11,207 nt of DNA from Gemmatimonadota bacterium (GTDB taxonomy: Bacteria > Gemmatimonadota > Gemmatimonadetes > Gemmatimonadales > Gemmatimonadaceae), in contig CANGXK010000042.1 in NCBI GenBank assembly GCA_947457715.1, positions 1 through 11,207 of the forward strand, given 5' to 3'. This document shows positions 1 through 6,383 of this stretch, in pieces. The notes beneath the pieces were generated by a model. That model made no database searches. It was not told the origin of the DNA and saw only the letters and a list, made by a program, of their open reading frames with translations. A program made the translations under genes and the position numbers. The number at the start of each line of letters is the position of its first letter. Within the stretch, counting starts at the first letter, position 1.

Positions 1-319
1 TAGGCAGCGCGTCGCGATCGGGCACACACTTGGTGTGCACGCGGATCGTGGGCGCAGCCGGGCCGTAGCGCTCATGCCAGCCGCGCAGGAACTCGCCGAT
101 GAGCTCCTCAACGCCCGTGTAAATGTCGGCGCAGTCAAACGCCGTGATGCCGGCCTCGGCGAACGCCACCATGTCGGCGATGGCATGGGCGCGATCGACG
201 CTGCCATGTCCGCCGGCCAACTGCCAGCCGCCCTTGATGAGCCGGGGCACTACATAACCGGGCGCGAGTTCGCGGGTGGGGACGGGAGGATGGTGGAACC
301 CGCCTGACATCGCGCTCAT
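1..319 (-). CDS. Aldo/keto reductase, N-terminal part (cut by left edge)
   Basis: This is the first 106 codons of an aldo/keto reductase, a TIM-barrel NAD(P)H-dependent oxidoreductase expected in the cytoplasm; the substrate cannot be read from this part. The start is ATG at 319-317. The segment DCADIYTGVEE (about residues 62-72) matches the family's D-x-x-x-x-Y motif, giving Asp62 and Tyr67 of the catalytic tetrad, and Lys97 in HTKC fits the catalytic lysine. The tetrad histidine would lie beyond the window. The strand-like segment before GGWQLAGG (about 30-37) fits the first barrel strand. The ATG overlaps the TGA of the upstream TIGR04076-like gene (ATGA, 4 bp), so the two are probably translationally coupled. 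A second in-frame ATG three codons later (310-308) is an alternative start. The family call is firm; the specific role is unknown. Confidence 0.85.
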   Translation of the reverse strand, partial: MSAMSGGFHHPPVPTRELAPGYVVPRLIKGGWQLAGGHGSVDRAHAIADMVAFAEAGITAFDCADIYTGVEELIGEFLRGWHERYGPAAPTIRVHTKCVPDRDALP

Positions 320-708
320 GACTCACCCTCGGGCGGCAGCGGCACCAGCGTCACGTCGGCATGACGGAACGTCGTGGTGCCCGTCCGGGTGATCCGGAAC
401 CGCCCACCGCAGAACGGGTCGGGACAGGCGATCTCGGCGTCGGTCGTCATCCAGTCGTTCGGATGCGTGGGACGCTGCTTGGCCGGCAACAGCGGCAGCA
501 GCGCGGCCAGCGGATAGAGCGGAAACGTCTGCCCCGCCGGGAACGCGAGGTTCTCGCCGCGCAGCGTGAAGAAGTCGCCCGCCTGATGGTTGCACACCAT
601 GGGCCGTTCGGTGGCGATGACCTCCACCCGCAGATCGAACAGCGTGAAGGCATCGTCGCGCGTGGGCGGCGCCGCCTCCCGCGCGGGTCCCTGATTGGTC
701 TCAGACAT
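316..708 (-). CDS. TIGR04076-like small conserved protein
   Basis: This encodes a 130-residue protein resembling the uncharacterised TIGR04076 family. The resemblance is the pattern of an early Cys followed by His and Gly-Asp (Cys39, His41, Gly44-Asp45), then a segment rich in Pro, Leu and Tyr (FPLYPLAALLPLLP, about 62-75), then a late Cys in a CPDP motif (Cys95, Cys100) followed by a beta-strand-like tail. The spaced Cys and His residues suggest metal or cofactor binding, but no function is established. I start it at the ATG at 708-706 (MSETNQ). An in-frame ATG at 771 would add 21 residues of low-complexity character and overlap the divergent antiporter start, so I consider it less likely. 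Neither start has a good Shine-Dalgarno site. The stop codon overlaps the start of the aldo/keto reductase, so the two probably act together. No signal peptide is visible. Confidence 0.75.
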   Translation of the reverse strand: MSETNQGPAREAAPPTRDDAFTLFDLRVEVIATERPMVCNHQAGDFFTLRGENLAFPAGQTFPLYPLAALLPLLPAKQRPTHPNDWMTTDAEIACPDPFCGGRFRITRTGTTTFRHADVTLVPLPPEGES

Positions 709-746
709 GGCGCGAACGATAGCGCCACACGACCTTCTCCTGCCAT

Positions 747-2165
747 ATGTCACACCATTTGCCAAACCCATCGCCCTCCCCTGCCCCGACCCCGGCGCCG
801 CTCACGTTCCACGGCGGACTTGCCGGAGCGCTCGCCCCCTTCGCCGCGTTCCTCGGCGGCGTGGCGTGGCTCGCGCTGCACGGCGCGCCCGACGAAAAGG
901 GGTTCTGGCCGATCTTGCTGGGCGCGCTGACTCTGGGCCTGCTGCTGGCCAAGGACCGCGAGCGGTATGCCGAGGCGATGCTGGATGGCATGAGCGAGCG
1001 CGTGGTGATGGTGATGCTGTGCGCGTGGCTGTTCGCCGGGGTGATGGGCGCCGTGTTGAGCGCCGGTGGGTTGGTCACGGGGCTCGCTTGGGCTTCGCGC
1101 ACCGTGGGACTCGGCGGCGGGGCGTATGTGGCCGCAACCTTCCTCACGACCGCGATCGTGTCGACGGCCACCGGCACCAGCTTCGGCACGATCCTGCTGT
1201 GCGGTCCCATTCTGTATCCTGCGGGCGGGGCGGCTGGTGCCATGCCGGCGGCACTCATGGGCGCGGTGCTCGCCGGCTCGACGTTCGGTGACTCGATGTC
1301 GCCGGTCTCGGATACCACCATCGCCTCGAGTGGCACACAGCGCGTGGACATCGGCGGCACGGTGCGCAGTCGATTGAAGTACGCCGTACCCGCCGGGCTC
1401 GTGGCACTGGTGGCGTCGGCGCTGCTGGGCGGGGGAGGACCGGTTACGGATGTCATCGCCGCCACGGCATCCGACGCGGTACCGGCGTCGCCGAAAGGGC
1501 TGGTGTTGCTGCTCTCCCCCGCGCTCGTGATCGCGATGCTGCTGCGCCGCACGCATCTCATCACGGCGCTGCTGACCGGCGTGGCGACAGCGGTGATCAT
1601 CGCCCTCGCGCTGCAGCTGGTCACGCCGTACGACTTGCTGCACATCGCGCCCGGTACCTTCGGGGCCACTGGCGTGCTGGTGGACGGCATGCAGCGCGCG
1701 ATCGGCGTGAGTGTGTTCACGCTGCTGCTGGTGGCACTGGTCGGCACGCTGCAGGCTACCGACGTGCTCGACCGACTGGTGCAGGCATCGCAGCGTCGTG
1801 CGCATTCCGCGCGCGCTGCCGAGGGGTGGATGGTGGGTGTGGTGTCGGCGGCCGTGTTGCTCACCACGCACAGCGTGGTGGCCATTCTCGCGGTCGGCGA
1901 GTTCGCGCGGCAGACCGGCGAACGCTTCGGCATCGATGGCTATCGCCGCGCCAATCTGCTCGACCTCACCGTCTGCACGTGGCCGTTTCTGTTGCCGTAT
2001 TTTCTCCCCACGATTCTCACCGCCAGCGCCAGTCGCAGCGGCGAGGCCTTCGGCATGCCGGCGCTGGCCGCCGGCACCGTGGGGCTGTACAACACCTACG
2101 CGTGGGCACTGGTGGCGATGGTGCTCTTCGCGGTGATCACTGGTTACGGGAGAAAGCGTTCGTAA
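747..2165 (+). CDS. nhaC: NhaC-family Na+/H+ antiporter
   Basis: This encodes a 472-residue polytopic inner-membrane protein of the NhaC antiporter family (PF03553 type), which exchanges Na+ (in some members coupled to organic acids) for protons. About ten or more hydrophobic segments are visible. The best signature is GSTFGDSMSPVSDTT at about residues 177-191, with Asp182 and Asp189 as the likely ion-pathway acids. Upstream, TATGTSFGT is the matching half of the inverted internal repeat, and TTHSVVAILAVGEFA and CTWPFLLPYF in the C-terminal half are also family-like. The length is normal. The N-terminus (residues 4-18) is Pro/Ser-rich and cytoplasmic in appearance. The ATG at 747 has no clear Shine-Dalgarno site. 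The gene is divergent from the TIGR04076-like gene, with only 38 bp between the chosen starts. The physiological substrate (Na+/H+ or malate-lactate type exchange) cannot be told from sequence. Confidence 0.9.
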   Translation: MSHHLPNPSPSPAPTPAPLTFHGGLAGALAPFAAFLGGVAWLALHGAPDEKGFWPILLGALTLGLLLAKDRERYAEAMLDGMSERVVMVMLCAWLFAGVMGAVLSAGGLVTGLAWASRTVGLGGGAYVAATFLTTAIVSTATGTSFGTILLCGPILYPAGGAAGAMPAALMGAVLAGSTFGDSMSPVSDTTIASSGTQRVDIGGTVRSRLKYAVPAGLVALVASALLGGGGPVTDVIAATASDAVPASPKGLVLLLSPALVIAMLLRRTHLITALLTGVATAVIIALALQLVTPYDLLHIAPGTFGATGVLVDGMQRAIGVSVFTLLLVALVGTLQATDVLDRLVQASQRRAHSARAAEGWMVGVVSAAVLLTTHSVVAILAVGEFARQTGERFGIDGYRRANLLDLTVCTWPFLLPYFLPTILTASASRSGEAFGMPALAAGTVGLYNTYAWALVAMVLFAVITGYGRKRS

Positions 2166-2174
2166 GCGTCGTTC

Positions 2175-2192
2175 GGCCTGTGGCACAGGGCC
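2175..2192. terminator. Candidate bidirectional hairpin between convergent genes
   Basis: The 85-bp gap between the convergent antiporter and glycosyltransferase genes holds a near-perfect hairpin. CCTGTG (2177-2182) and CACAGG (2184-2189) are complementary around one G, and GG/CC pairs extend the stem past a bulged G at 2190. There is no T-tract on either side, so intrinsic termination is only inferred from the position between two converging stop codons. Confidence 0.3.
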
Positions 2193-2250
2193 GTGGCCTG
2201 CCGCGTCCCCGACGTCTGGCGATAATCCCACCGGATGAACAGCGGCGGCG

Positions 2251-3417
2251 CTACGACGCCATTTGCTGATGGGTGCTCAGCGGGCGGAGTCCGACATGCG
2301 GGCATACCGTATCCTTCCCGTCGGTGATCGGCTGCAACGGCGTCAGGGCCAAGGTGTTGGTCGCGCGCCGATGAGAGAGGATCGCCCACGCCGCGCCGAG
2401 CCCACTCTCGAAGTAATAGAGCAATCGGAACAGTGCCACGCCGGCCGTGAACCGCGCACCGCGGCGTGCCGCGAACCAGGAGAGCAGTGTCGCGTTGCCC
2501 AGCAGCACGACCGCGAGGCAGAGAGCCGCAATCGCGAACAGCAGCATGTTCGCGAGCAGCATGCCGAGCGTGAGGGTGACGGCAGCGAGTGCGGTGAGCA
2601 CAGTGTACAGCTTCTCCGCGGCACCGAGGTTGAGCGGACCATGCTGCAGGAGTTCACCGCGACGGAGTACGAGGCGCATCCAGGGGATCGCGCGCGCGCG
2701 TAAGTCGGTACGCACCATGTCGCTGAAGGTCCAGCGCTTGAGGTGCGTGCCCGTGAGCGCGGGGTCGAGGATGATGCGCGTGCCGCCCGCCCGCAGCCGA
2801 TAACCCAGCTCGATGTCCTCGATCTGCGGACGCGGATAGCGCGCTGAGTCGAACCCGCCAACGGCCAGAAAGATGTCGCGCCGCACCGCACCACAGCCGG
2901 CCCAGAACGTTTCGGCATCACCGGGCTGCAGGATATGCACGTACCGATGCAGCAGGTTCCGGTACTGCGAGATGAAATCTGTTGCGGCCGGTGCGTCGTC
3001 ATAGGCGCCGAACGCCGCGCCAAGTGTGGGATCGGCCGCGAAGTGCGCGGCGAACCCGCACAGCGTGCTTGGTGCGACCACCACGTCGGCGTCGATGAAT
3101 ACCAGCACGGTCCCACGGGCGGCGCGGGCACCGAGGTTCCGCGCGTTGGCCGGGCCGCGGGGGCCGTCCTCGATGCGCAGCACCCGATCGGCCGTCGCGC
3201 GGGCGACATCGGACGTGTTGTCAGTACTGCCATCATCGACGACGATCAGTTCCCAAGCGGAGCGTGACAGTGTGCTTGCCTGAAGCCCTTGCAGACACCG
3301 TCGCAGCATCGCGGCACAGTGAAACGCCGGAACGACAATCGACAGCGTCGGTCGCGGAATGGCCGCGCTCACGCCGTCCTTCAAGGGCCTGTGTTCGTCA
3401 TGTACAGCATGCCGCAC
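2251..3417 (-). CDS. Membrane-anchored family 2 glycosyltransferase
   Basis: This encodes a 388-residue GT2-type (GT-A fold) glycosyltransferase that would transfer a sugar from a nucleotide sugar to a lipid or glycan acceptor at the inner face of the cytoplasmic membrane. The fold motifs appear in order: LSIVVPAF (about 25-32), VVDDGSTDNT (about 59-68), the metal-binding DAD (109-111) in FIDADV, AGCGAVRR (about 173-180), and the catalytic-base ED (200-201) in QIEDIELGYRL. Two adjoining hydrophobic helices follow (about 270-312), with another hydrophobic stretch near LFRLLYYF. The start is GTG at 3417. A second in-frame GTG at 3372-3370 is preceded by AAGGA at 3381-3377 with a 4-nt gap and begins nearer to where the family usually starts, so a 373-residue product is a serious alternative. 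It lies 116 bp downstream of the UDP-xylose synthase-like gene on the same strand, which suggests surface polysaccharide synthesis. The exact sugar and acceptor are unknown. Confidence 0.88.
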   Translation of the reverse strand: MRHAVHDEHRPLKDGVSAAIPRPTLSIVVPAFHCAAMLRRCLQGLQASTLSRSAWELIVVDDGSTDNTSDVARATADRVLRIEDGPRGPANARNLGARAARGTVLVFIDADVVVAPSTLCGFAAHFAADPTLGAAFGAYDDAPAATDFISQYRNLLHRYVHILQPGDAETFWAGCGAVRRDIFLAVGGFDSARYPRPQIEDIELGYRLRAGGTRIILDPALTGTHLKRWTFSDMVRTDLRARAIPWMRLVLRRGELLQHGPLNLGAAEKLYTVLTALAAVTLTLGMLLANMLLFAIAALCLAVVLLGNATLLSWFAARRGARFTAGVALFRLLYYFESGLGAAWAILSHRRATNTLALTPLQPITDGKDTVCPHVGLRPLSTHQQMAS

Positions 3418-3436
3418 AGATGCACCTGCCCGGGAA

Positions 3437-3442
3437 TGTCAA
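3437..3442 (-). promoter_or_regulatory. Possible -35 element (TTGACA) ahead of the glycosyltransferase
   Basis: Read on the minus strand, this is a perfect TTGACA hexamer in the 116-bp gap upstream of the glycosyltransferase. No convincing -10 hexamer lies 16-18 bp downstream. If it is active, transcription would start inside or past the GTG at 3417 and favour the GTG at 3372. The match may be chance. Confidence 0.2.
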
Positions 3443-3533
3443 ATTCAGCATGCGTGAATGATGCCCGCTGCAACAGGCAGATGCCAGACTTCGCGGCAAT
3501 CAAACCGGTCCCAAGCTATTCCGGTCTCGCACT

Positions 3534-4535
3534 TTAACCGGCCGAGGAGCCGGCGTTCCCGCGCCCGATGCGCTCCGGTGCTTCGCCCCTCGAGAGCAGA
3601 GTGTCGAAATAGGCGATAGTGTGGATCAGTCCCTCGCGCATGGCGATCTTCGGCGCCCACCCCAGAATCTCTCGCGCCTTGGTGATGTCCGGCTGGCGCT
3701 GGCGCGGGTCATCGGTGGGCAGCGGTCGTGTCACCAGCTTCGAGCGGGAGCCAGTCAGCGCGATGATTGTCTCGGCGAGCGCGCGTACGGTGCACTCCAC
3801 CGGATTGCCAAGGTTGACCGGCCCGACGACGGCATCCGACGTCTGCATCATGCGGTGCATGCCATCAATCAGATCGCTGACATAGCAAAATGAACGCGTC
3901 TGCTCACCGTCGCCGAACAGCGTGATATCCTCGCCTCGGAGCGCCTGCACGACGAAATTCGAGACGACGCGGCCGTCGTTCGGGTGCATGCGCGGACCGA
4001 ACGTATTGAAGATGCGCACGACCTTGATGCGCACCTGTGCCTGTCGGTGGTAGTCGAAGAACAACGTCTCCGCGCACCGTTTGCCTTCGTCGTAGCAGGA
4101 GCGGGGGCCGATCGGATTGACGTTGCCCCAGTACGACTCGGTTTGTGGGTGTACGATGGGATCGCCGTACACCTCTGACGTGGATGCCTGCAGCACCTTC
4201 GCCCCCAGCCGCTTGGCCAGCTCCAGCAAATTGATCGCGCCAATCACGCTGGTCTTCGTCGTCTGCACCGGATCGTGCTGGTAGTGCACGGGCGACGCCG
4301 GACAGGCCAGATTGTAGATCTGGTCGGCTTCCACGTTGAGCGGCATCGTAACGTCGTGCCGGAGCAGCTCGAAACGCTTGTTGTCGAGCAGATGCTCCAC
4401 GCCGCGCCGCGAACTCGTGAAGTAGTTGTCGACGCACAACACCTCGTGCCCCTGCGACAGCAGCAGTTCGCACAGATGCGAGCCAAGAAATCCGGCACCG
4501 CCAGTGACGACGATCCGTTGTGGTGCGATAGGCAT
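3534..4535 (-). CDS. UDP-glucuronate decarboxylase (UDP-xylose synthase)-like SDR enzyme
   Basis: This encodes a 333-residue extended short-chain dehydrogenase/reductase, the usual length for bacterial UXS. The enzyme would convert UDP-glucuronate to UDP-xylose and CO2 in the cytoplasm with tightly bound NAD+. The nucleotide-binding motif [11 protein letters not shown] covers residues 11-21 (Gly12, Gly15, Gly18), and Asp36 in CVDNY binds the adenosine ribose. The active-site Ser/Thr lies in STSEVYGDP (118-126), and the Tyr-x3-Lys pair is Tyr148/Lys152 in CYDEGKR. The stretches [16 protein letters not shown] and [21 protein letters not shown] are more like UXS than like GalE or RmlB. The C-terminus after about 315 is a short Gly/Ser-rich tail. 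The ATG at 4535 has no clear Shine-Dalgarno site. It sits between the VCBS-repeat gene and the glycosyltransferase on one strand. A dTDP-glucose dehydratase or another 4,6-dehydratase is the main alternative. Confidence 0.87.
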   Translation of the reverse strand: MPIAPQRIVVTGGAGFLGSHLCELLLSQGHEVLCVDNYFTSSRRGVEHLLDNKRFELLRHDVTMPLNVEADQIYNLACPASPVHYQHDPVQTTKTSVIGAINLLELAKRLGAKVLQASTSEVYGDPIVHPQTESYWGNVNPIGPRSCYDEGKRCAETLFFDYHRQAQVRIKVVRIFNTFGPRMHPNDGRVVSNFVVQALRGEDITLFGDGEQTRSFCYVSDLIDGMHRMMQTSDAVVGPVNLGNPVECTVRALAETIIALTGSRSKLVTRPLPTDDPRQRQPDITKAREILGWAPKIAMREGLIHTIAYFDTLLSRGEAPERIGRGNAGSSAG

Positions 4536-4625
4536 GCGAGTTGACGATGCAGGAAAACGGGGAGGCGACGATGCTTCTGCAAAGTGGCGGACTCCGGAGG
4601 GGAATGGTACCCGCCCCGCGGCGAG

Positions 4626-5810
4626 CTACTTGCGCCGCGCGGAGCGTGGGGCTGGCCTCACGACACTCGGCCGTCCGAAGTACAGCACATTCGGCGCCTC
4701 CGAGCGGCCGGCCGCGATGTCCACCTGTCCGTCCATGTCCACATCGCCGATCGCGAAGCCGTACACCGTGCCCTGGCCGTCGCCGAATGACACAGGGGTG
4801 AAGGCGGCGCCGTTGCGGATGTACGCGACCGACGGCGCCTGCACGTAGCCGACCACGATATCCGTGAGCCCGTCGGCGTTCAAATCGCCCACGGCCAGCG
4901 CGTACGGCGCCGTCGCTGCACGGCCCACCGACACGCCGGCGGCGAAGGCTCCTTCGCGAGTACCGGCATACAGCGAGAGTCCGTTGGCTTCGTCAATGGC
5001 CACCAGATCCACCAAGCCGTCGCCAGTGAAATCACCCGCCTCCGAGGCGCGGATGGCGGCGGCGGCCGGGCCGAACGGCACGCCGGTGAACGCGGGCGCC
5101 GCGCCCGTGCGTGCCTGCTGCAGGTACACCATGCTCTGCCCACCGTCGCGGTGCGGTACGATCAAGTCGACCAGCCCGTCGCGATTCACATCGGCCGGCG
5201 TGATGGTGGTGGCCGACTCCTGCGAGAAGCGCTGGCATTGGTCGTCGAACCGCCCCGCCCCGCGATTCAGGCAGAGGTAGTTGCCGCCGGGGTTCTTGCC
5301 GTAGCGGTTGGCCACGATGATGTCGGGCAGACCGTCGCCATTCACGTCGGCCACGCTCGCGTTCCGCGTGGGCCACTCGGCTTTGCCGAAGGTCGAGCCC
5401 ACCGTGAAGTGCCCGGTGCCGTCGTTCAGATACACCAGGCTCGGATCAGGGCGGTCATTGCTGAGCACGACATCGAGGTCGCCGTCCCGGTCGAGATCTA
5501 CCAAGCGCGCCGCGTACGACCGGTCGGAGGCGGTGCCCAGGTCACGGGCGGGCGCGAAACCGCCTTTGCCGTCCCCAATGAGCACCCGGTCCACCAACGG
5601 CCAATGGCGGCCCTTGGCGAGCATGATGTCCGGCTTGCCATCGCCGTTCACGTCGCCGATGCTGGCATTGGCCGACGTTTCGGCGGTGGTCTCGAGCAGC
5701 AGCACGCGATCGAACTGCGGCAGCGGCGTCGGCGTCTGCGCGCGCGCGACGCCGGCGGGCATGGACAAGGAGATCGCCACGAGGGCGGCGGCGGTACGTG
5801 AGGAGAGCAT
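4626..5810 (-). CDS. Secreted seven-repeat FG-GAP/VCBS protein
   Basis: This encodes a 394-residue exported protein predicted to fold as a seven-bladed beta-propeller. Residues 1-24 form a Sec signal peptide with a hydrophobic core (AAALVAISLSM) and an ARA cleavage site before Gln25. Seven calcium-loop motifs of the form D-x-[NDT]-x-D-G-x-x-D begin at residues 53, 105, 155, 207, 260, 309 and 356, spaced 47-53 residues, one per blade. Examples are DVNGDGKPD and DLDRDGDLD. The fifth (DFTGDGLVD) has Thr at the third ligand. Cys180 and Cys192 could form a disulfide. The C-terminal tail is basic (RSARRK) and shows no LPXTG, PEP-CTERM or type IX sorting domain. The protein would sit in the periplasm or outside the cell, perhaps binding glycans or other proteins; the ligand is unknown. 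It is upstream of the UXS-like gene on the same strand with a 90-bp gap. Confidence 0.88.
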   Translation of the reverse strand: MLSSRTAAALVAISLSMPAGVARAQTPTPLPQFDRVLLLETTAETSANASIGDVNGDGKPDIMLAKGRHWPLVDRVLIGDGKGGFAPARDLGTASDRSYAARLVDLDRDGDLDVVLSNDRPDPSLVYLNDGTGHFTVGSTFGKAEWPTRNASVADVNGDGLPDIIVANRYGKNPGGNYLCLNRGAGRFDDQCQRFSQESATTITPADVNRDGLVDLIVPHRDGGQSMVYLQQARTGAAPAFTGVPFGPAAAAIRASEAGDFTGDGLVDLVAIDEANGLSLYAGTREGAFAAGVSVGRAATAPYALAVGDLNADGLTDIVVGYVQAPSVAYIRNGAAFTPVSFGDGQGTVYGFAIGDVDMDGQVDIAAGRSEAPNVLYFGRPSVVRPAPRSARRK

Positions 5811-5886
5811 CTCTCATTCTGCGGCACGACACCCGCCGTCGCCAGAGCGGGGCGCCCTGAACCGATAACAGCGGAAATGGGCGACA

Positions 5887-5910
5887 CCTGCTCGAACGCA
5901 GAACAGCAGG
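5887..5910. repeat. Inverted repeat CCTGCT-N12-AGCAGG
   Basis: Six-base perfect arms at 5887-5892 and 5905-5910 flank 12 bases. It lies about 80 bp upstream of the VCBS-repeat start. It is short enough to be chance on its own and is listed because several such dyads cluster here. Confidence 0.3.
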
Positions 5911-5969
5911 GAGAAACAGACACCAGGATCTGCGTGTCGCGATTTCCGGACGGTGGCGCGGCCAGTCGA

Positions 5970-5984
5970 GGCCGTTGAACGGCC
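5970..5984. repeat. Perfect 7-bp dyad GGCCGTT-G-AACGGCC
   Basis: The arms 5970-5976 and 5978-5984 are perfectly complementary around a single G, a form typical of a homodimeric repressor operator and too tight for a good RNA hairpin. It lies about 100 bp upstream of the candidate -35 of the copper operon. No regulator gene is in the window to pair with it. Confidence 0.4.
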
Positions 5985-5990
5985 CCGTGT

Positions 5991-6004
5991 GATCGATTTC
6001 GATC
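5991..6004. repeat. Perfect 6-bp dyad GATCGA-TT-TCGATC
   Basis: The arms 5991-5996 and 5999-6004 are perfect, with a 2-base centre, and start 6 bp after the GGCCGTT dyad. Both dyads could bind protein, and their axes are about 20 bp apart, close to two helical turns. Confidence 0.35.
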
Positions 6005-6048
6005 GGCTGATCTCCGTTCGTAGCCGTTCAGGCTGGAATAGCCCGTTT

Positions 6049-6070
6049 CCGCTCCTATCCGGTGGAGCGG
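6049..6070. repeat. Hairpin CCGCTCC-N8-GGAGCGG upstream of the copper promoter
   Basis: Seven-base perfect GC-rich arms (6049-6055 and 6064-6070) flank an 8-base loop, ending 12 bp before the candidate -35 hexamer. It could be an operator, or the stem of a terminator for a transcript arriving from the left, but there is no T-run after it. Confidence 0.4.
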
Positions 6071-6082
6071 CATTCGCAGAGA

Positions 6083-6111
6083 TTGAAATAGGGGTGGGGG
6101 GTATATACCAT
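6083..6111 (+). promoter_or_regulatory. Candidate copper-operon promoter with G-tract spacer (CsoR/RcnR-like site)
   Basis: TTGAAA at 6083-6088 is a 5/6 match to a -35 hexamer. TACCAT (6106-6111, 17-bp spacer) or the overlapping TATACC (6104-6109, 15-bp spacer) could be the -10. The spacer is almost wholly a G-tract flanked by A/T: ATAGGGG-T-GGGGGG-TATA (6088-6105). It runs into the perfect palindrome GGTATATACC (6100-6109). G-tracts with A/T flanks lying over the promoter are known for metal sensors of the CsoR/RcnR family, so copper-dependent derepression is a reasonable inference. The match to a CsoR consensus is only partial, because the two sides are not inverted copies. No sensor gene is present in the window. 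The copZ start lies about 38-50 bp downstream. Confidence 0.4.
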
Positions 6112-6160
6112 TACAAGGTGGACGCGCAAACGCCATTCCTCACATTTAATGGATGGATCG

Positions 6161-6370
6161 ATGGACAAGCTCACGATGCAGATCACCGGCATGACGTGCG
6201 GCCATTGTGTGGCCGGCGTAACCCGCGCCCTCAAGGGCGTTCCCGGCGTTACGGTCGATCAGGTGGTGATCGGCACGGCGTCGGTGGAATACGACCCGAC
6301 CGCCACCACGCCGGCGTCCATAGCCCGGGCGGTGGAAGAGGAAGGCTACCACGTCGTGTCGGCCGCCTAG
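6161..6370 (+). CDS. copZ: CopZ-like copper chaperone (HMA domain)
   Basis: This encodes a 69-residue single heavy-metal-associated domain, the typical size for the cytoplasmic Cu(I) chaperone CopZ. The metal-binding loop GMTCGHC covers residues 10-16, with Cys13 and Cys16 as Cu(I) ligands. Downstream, GVTRALKGVPGV and the C-terminal GYHVV strand complete the beta-alpha-beta-beta-alpha-beta ferredoxin-like pattern. I chose the ATG at 6161 because it gives the family's usual short lead-in (MDKLTMQITGMTC). An in-frame ATG at 6149 would add MDGS. Neither has a strong Shine-Dalgarno site, though GGA occurs 7 bases before 6161. It is the first gene of a tight operon, 13 bp before the small membrane protein and followed by copA, so it probably delivers copper to CopA. 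Specificity for copper over other soft metals is inferred from the neighbouring ATPase. Confidence 0.88.
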   Translation: MDKLTMQITGMTCGHCVAGVTRALKGVPGVTVDQVVIGTASVEYDPTATTPASIARAVEEEGYHVVSAA

Positions 6371-6373
6371 CAC

Positions 6374-6378
6374 AGGAG
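6374..6378 (+). promoter_or_regulatory. Strong ribosome binding site for the 41-residue protein
   Basis: AGGAG lies 5 bases before the ATG at 6384. It is one of the best Shine-Dalgarno sites in the window and is the main evidence that the very short gene after it is translated. Confidence 0.7.
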
Positions 6379-6383
6379 CCATC

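Larger units (their letters stand above)
5811..6160. other. Divergent intergenic region rich in inverted repeats
   Basis: About 350 bp separate the VCBS-repeat gene (minus) from copZ (plus). I see no convincing coding sequence: the open frame from about 5953 runs into copZ in another frame and has no recognisable protein features. The region contains at least four short inverted repeats (listed separately where strongest) and, at its right end, a candidate metal-regulated promoter. The right half is visibly less GC-rich than the genes on either side, as expected for a promoter region. Confidence 0.6.

Noticed and set aside
709..771. Longer start (ATG at 771) for the TIGR04076-like gene
   Set aside because: The added residues are not family-like and the start would overlap the divergent antiporter start codon by 25 bp.
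701..2231. Long minus-strand open frames (410 and 493 codons) opposite the antiporter gene
   Set aside because: They lie wholly antisense to a clear NhaC-family gene. Their translations are Ser/Ala/Pro- or His/Arg/Gln-rich without any fold motif, as expected of shadow frames in GC-rich DNA.
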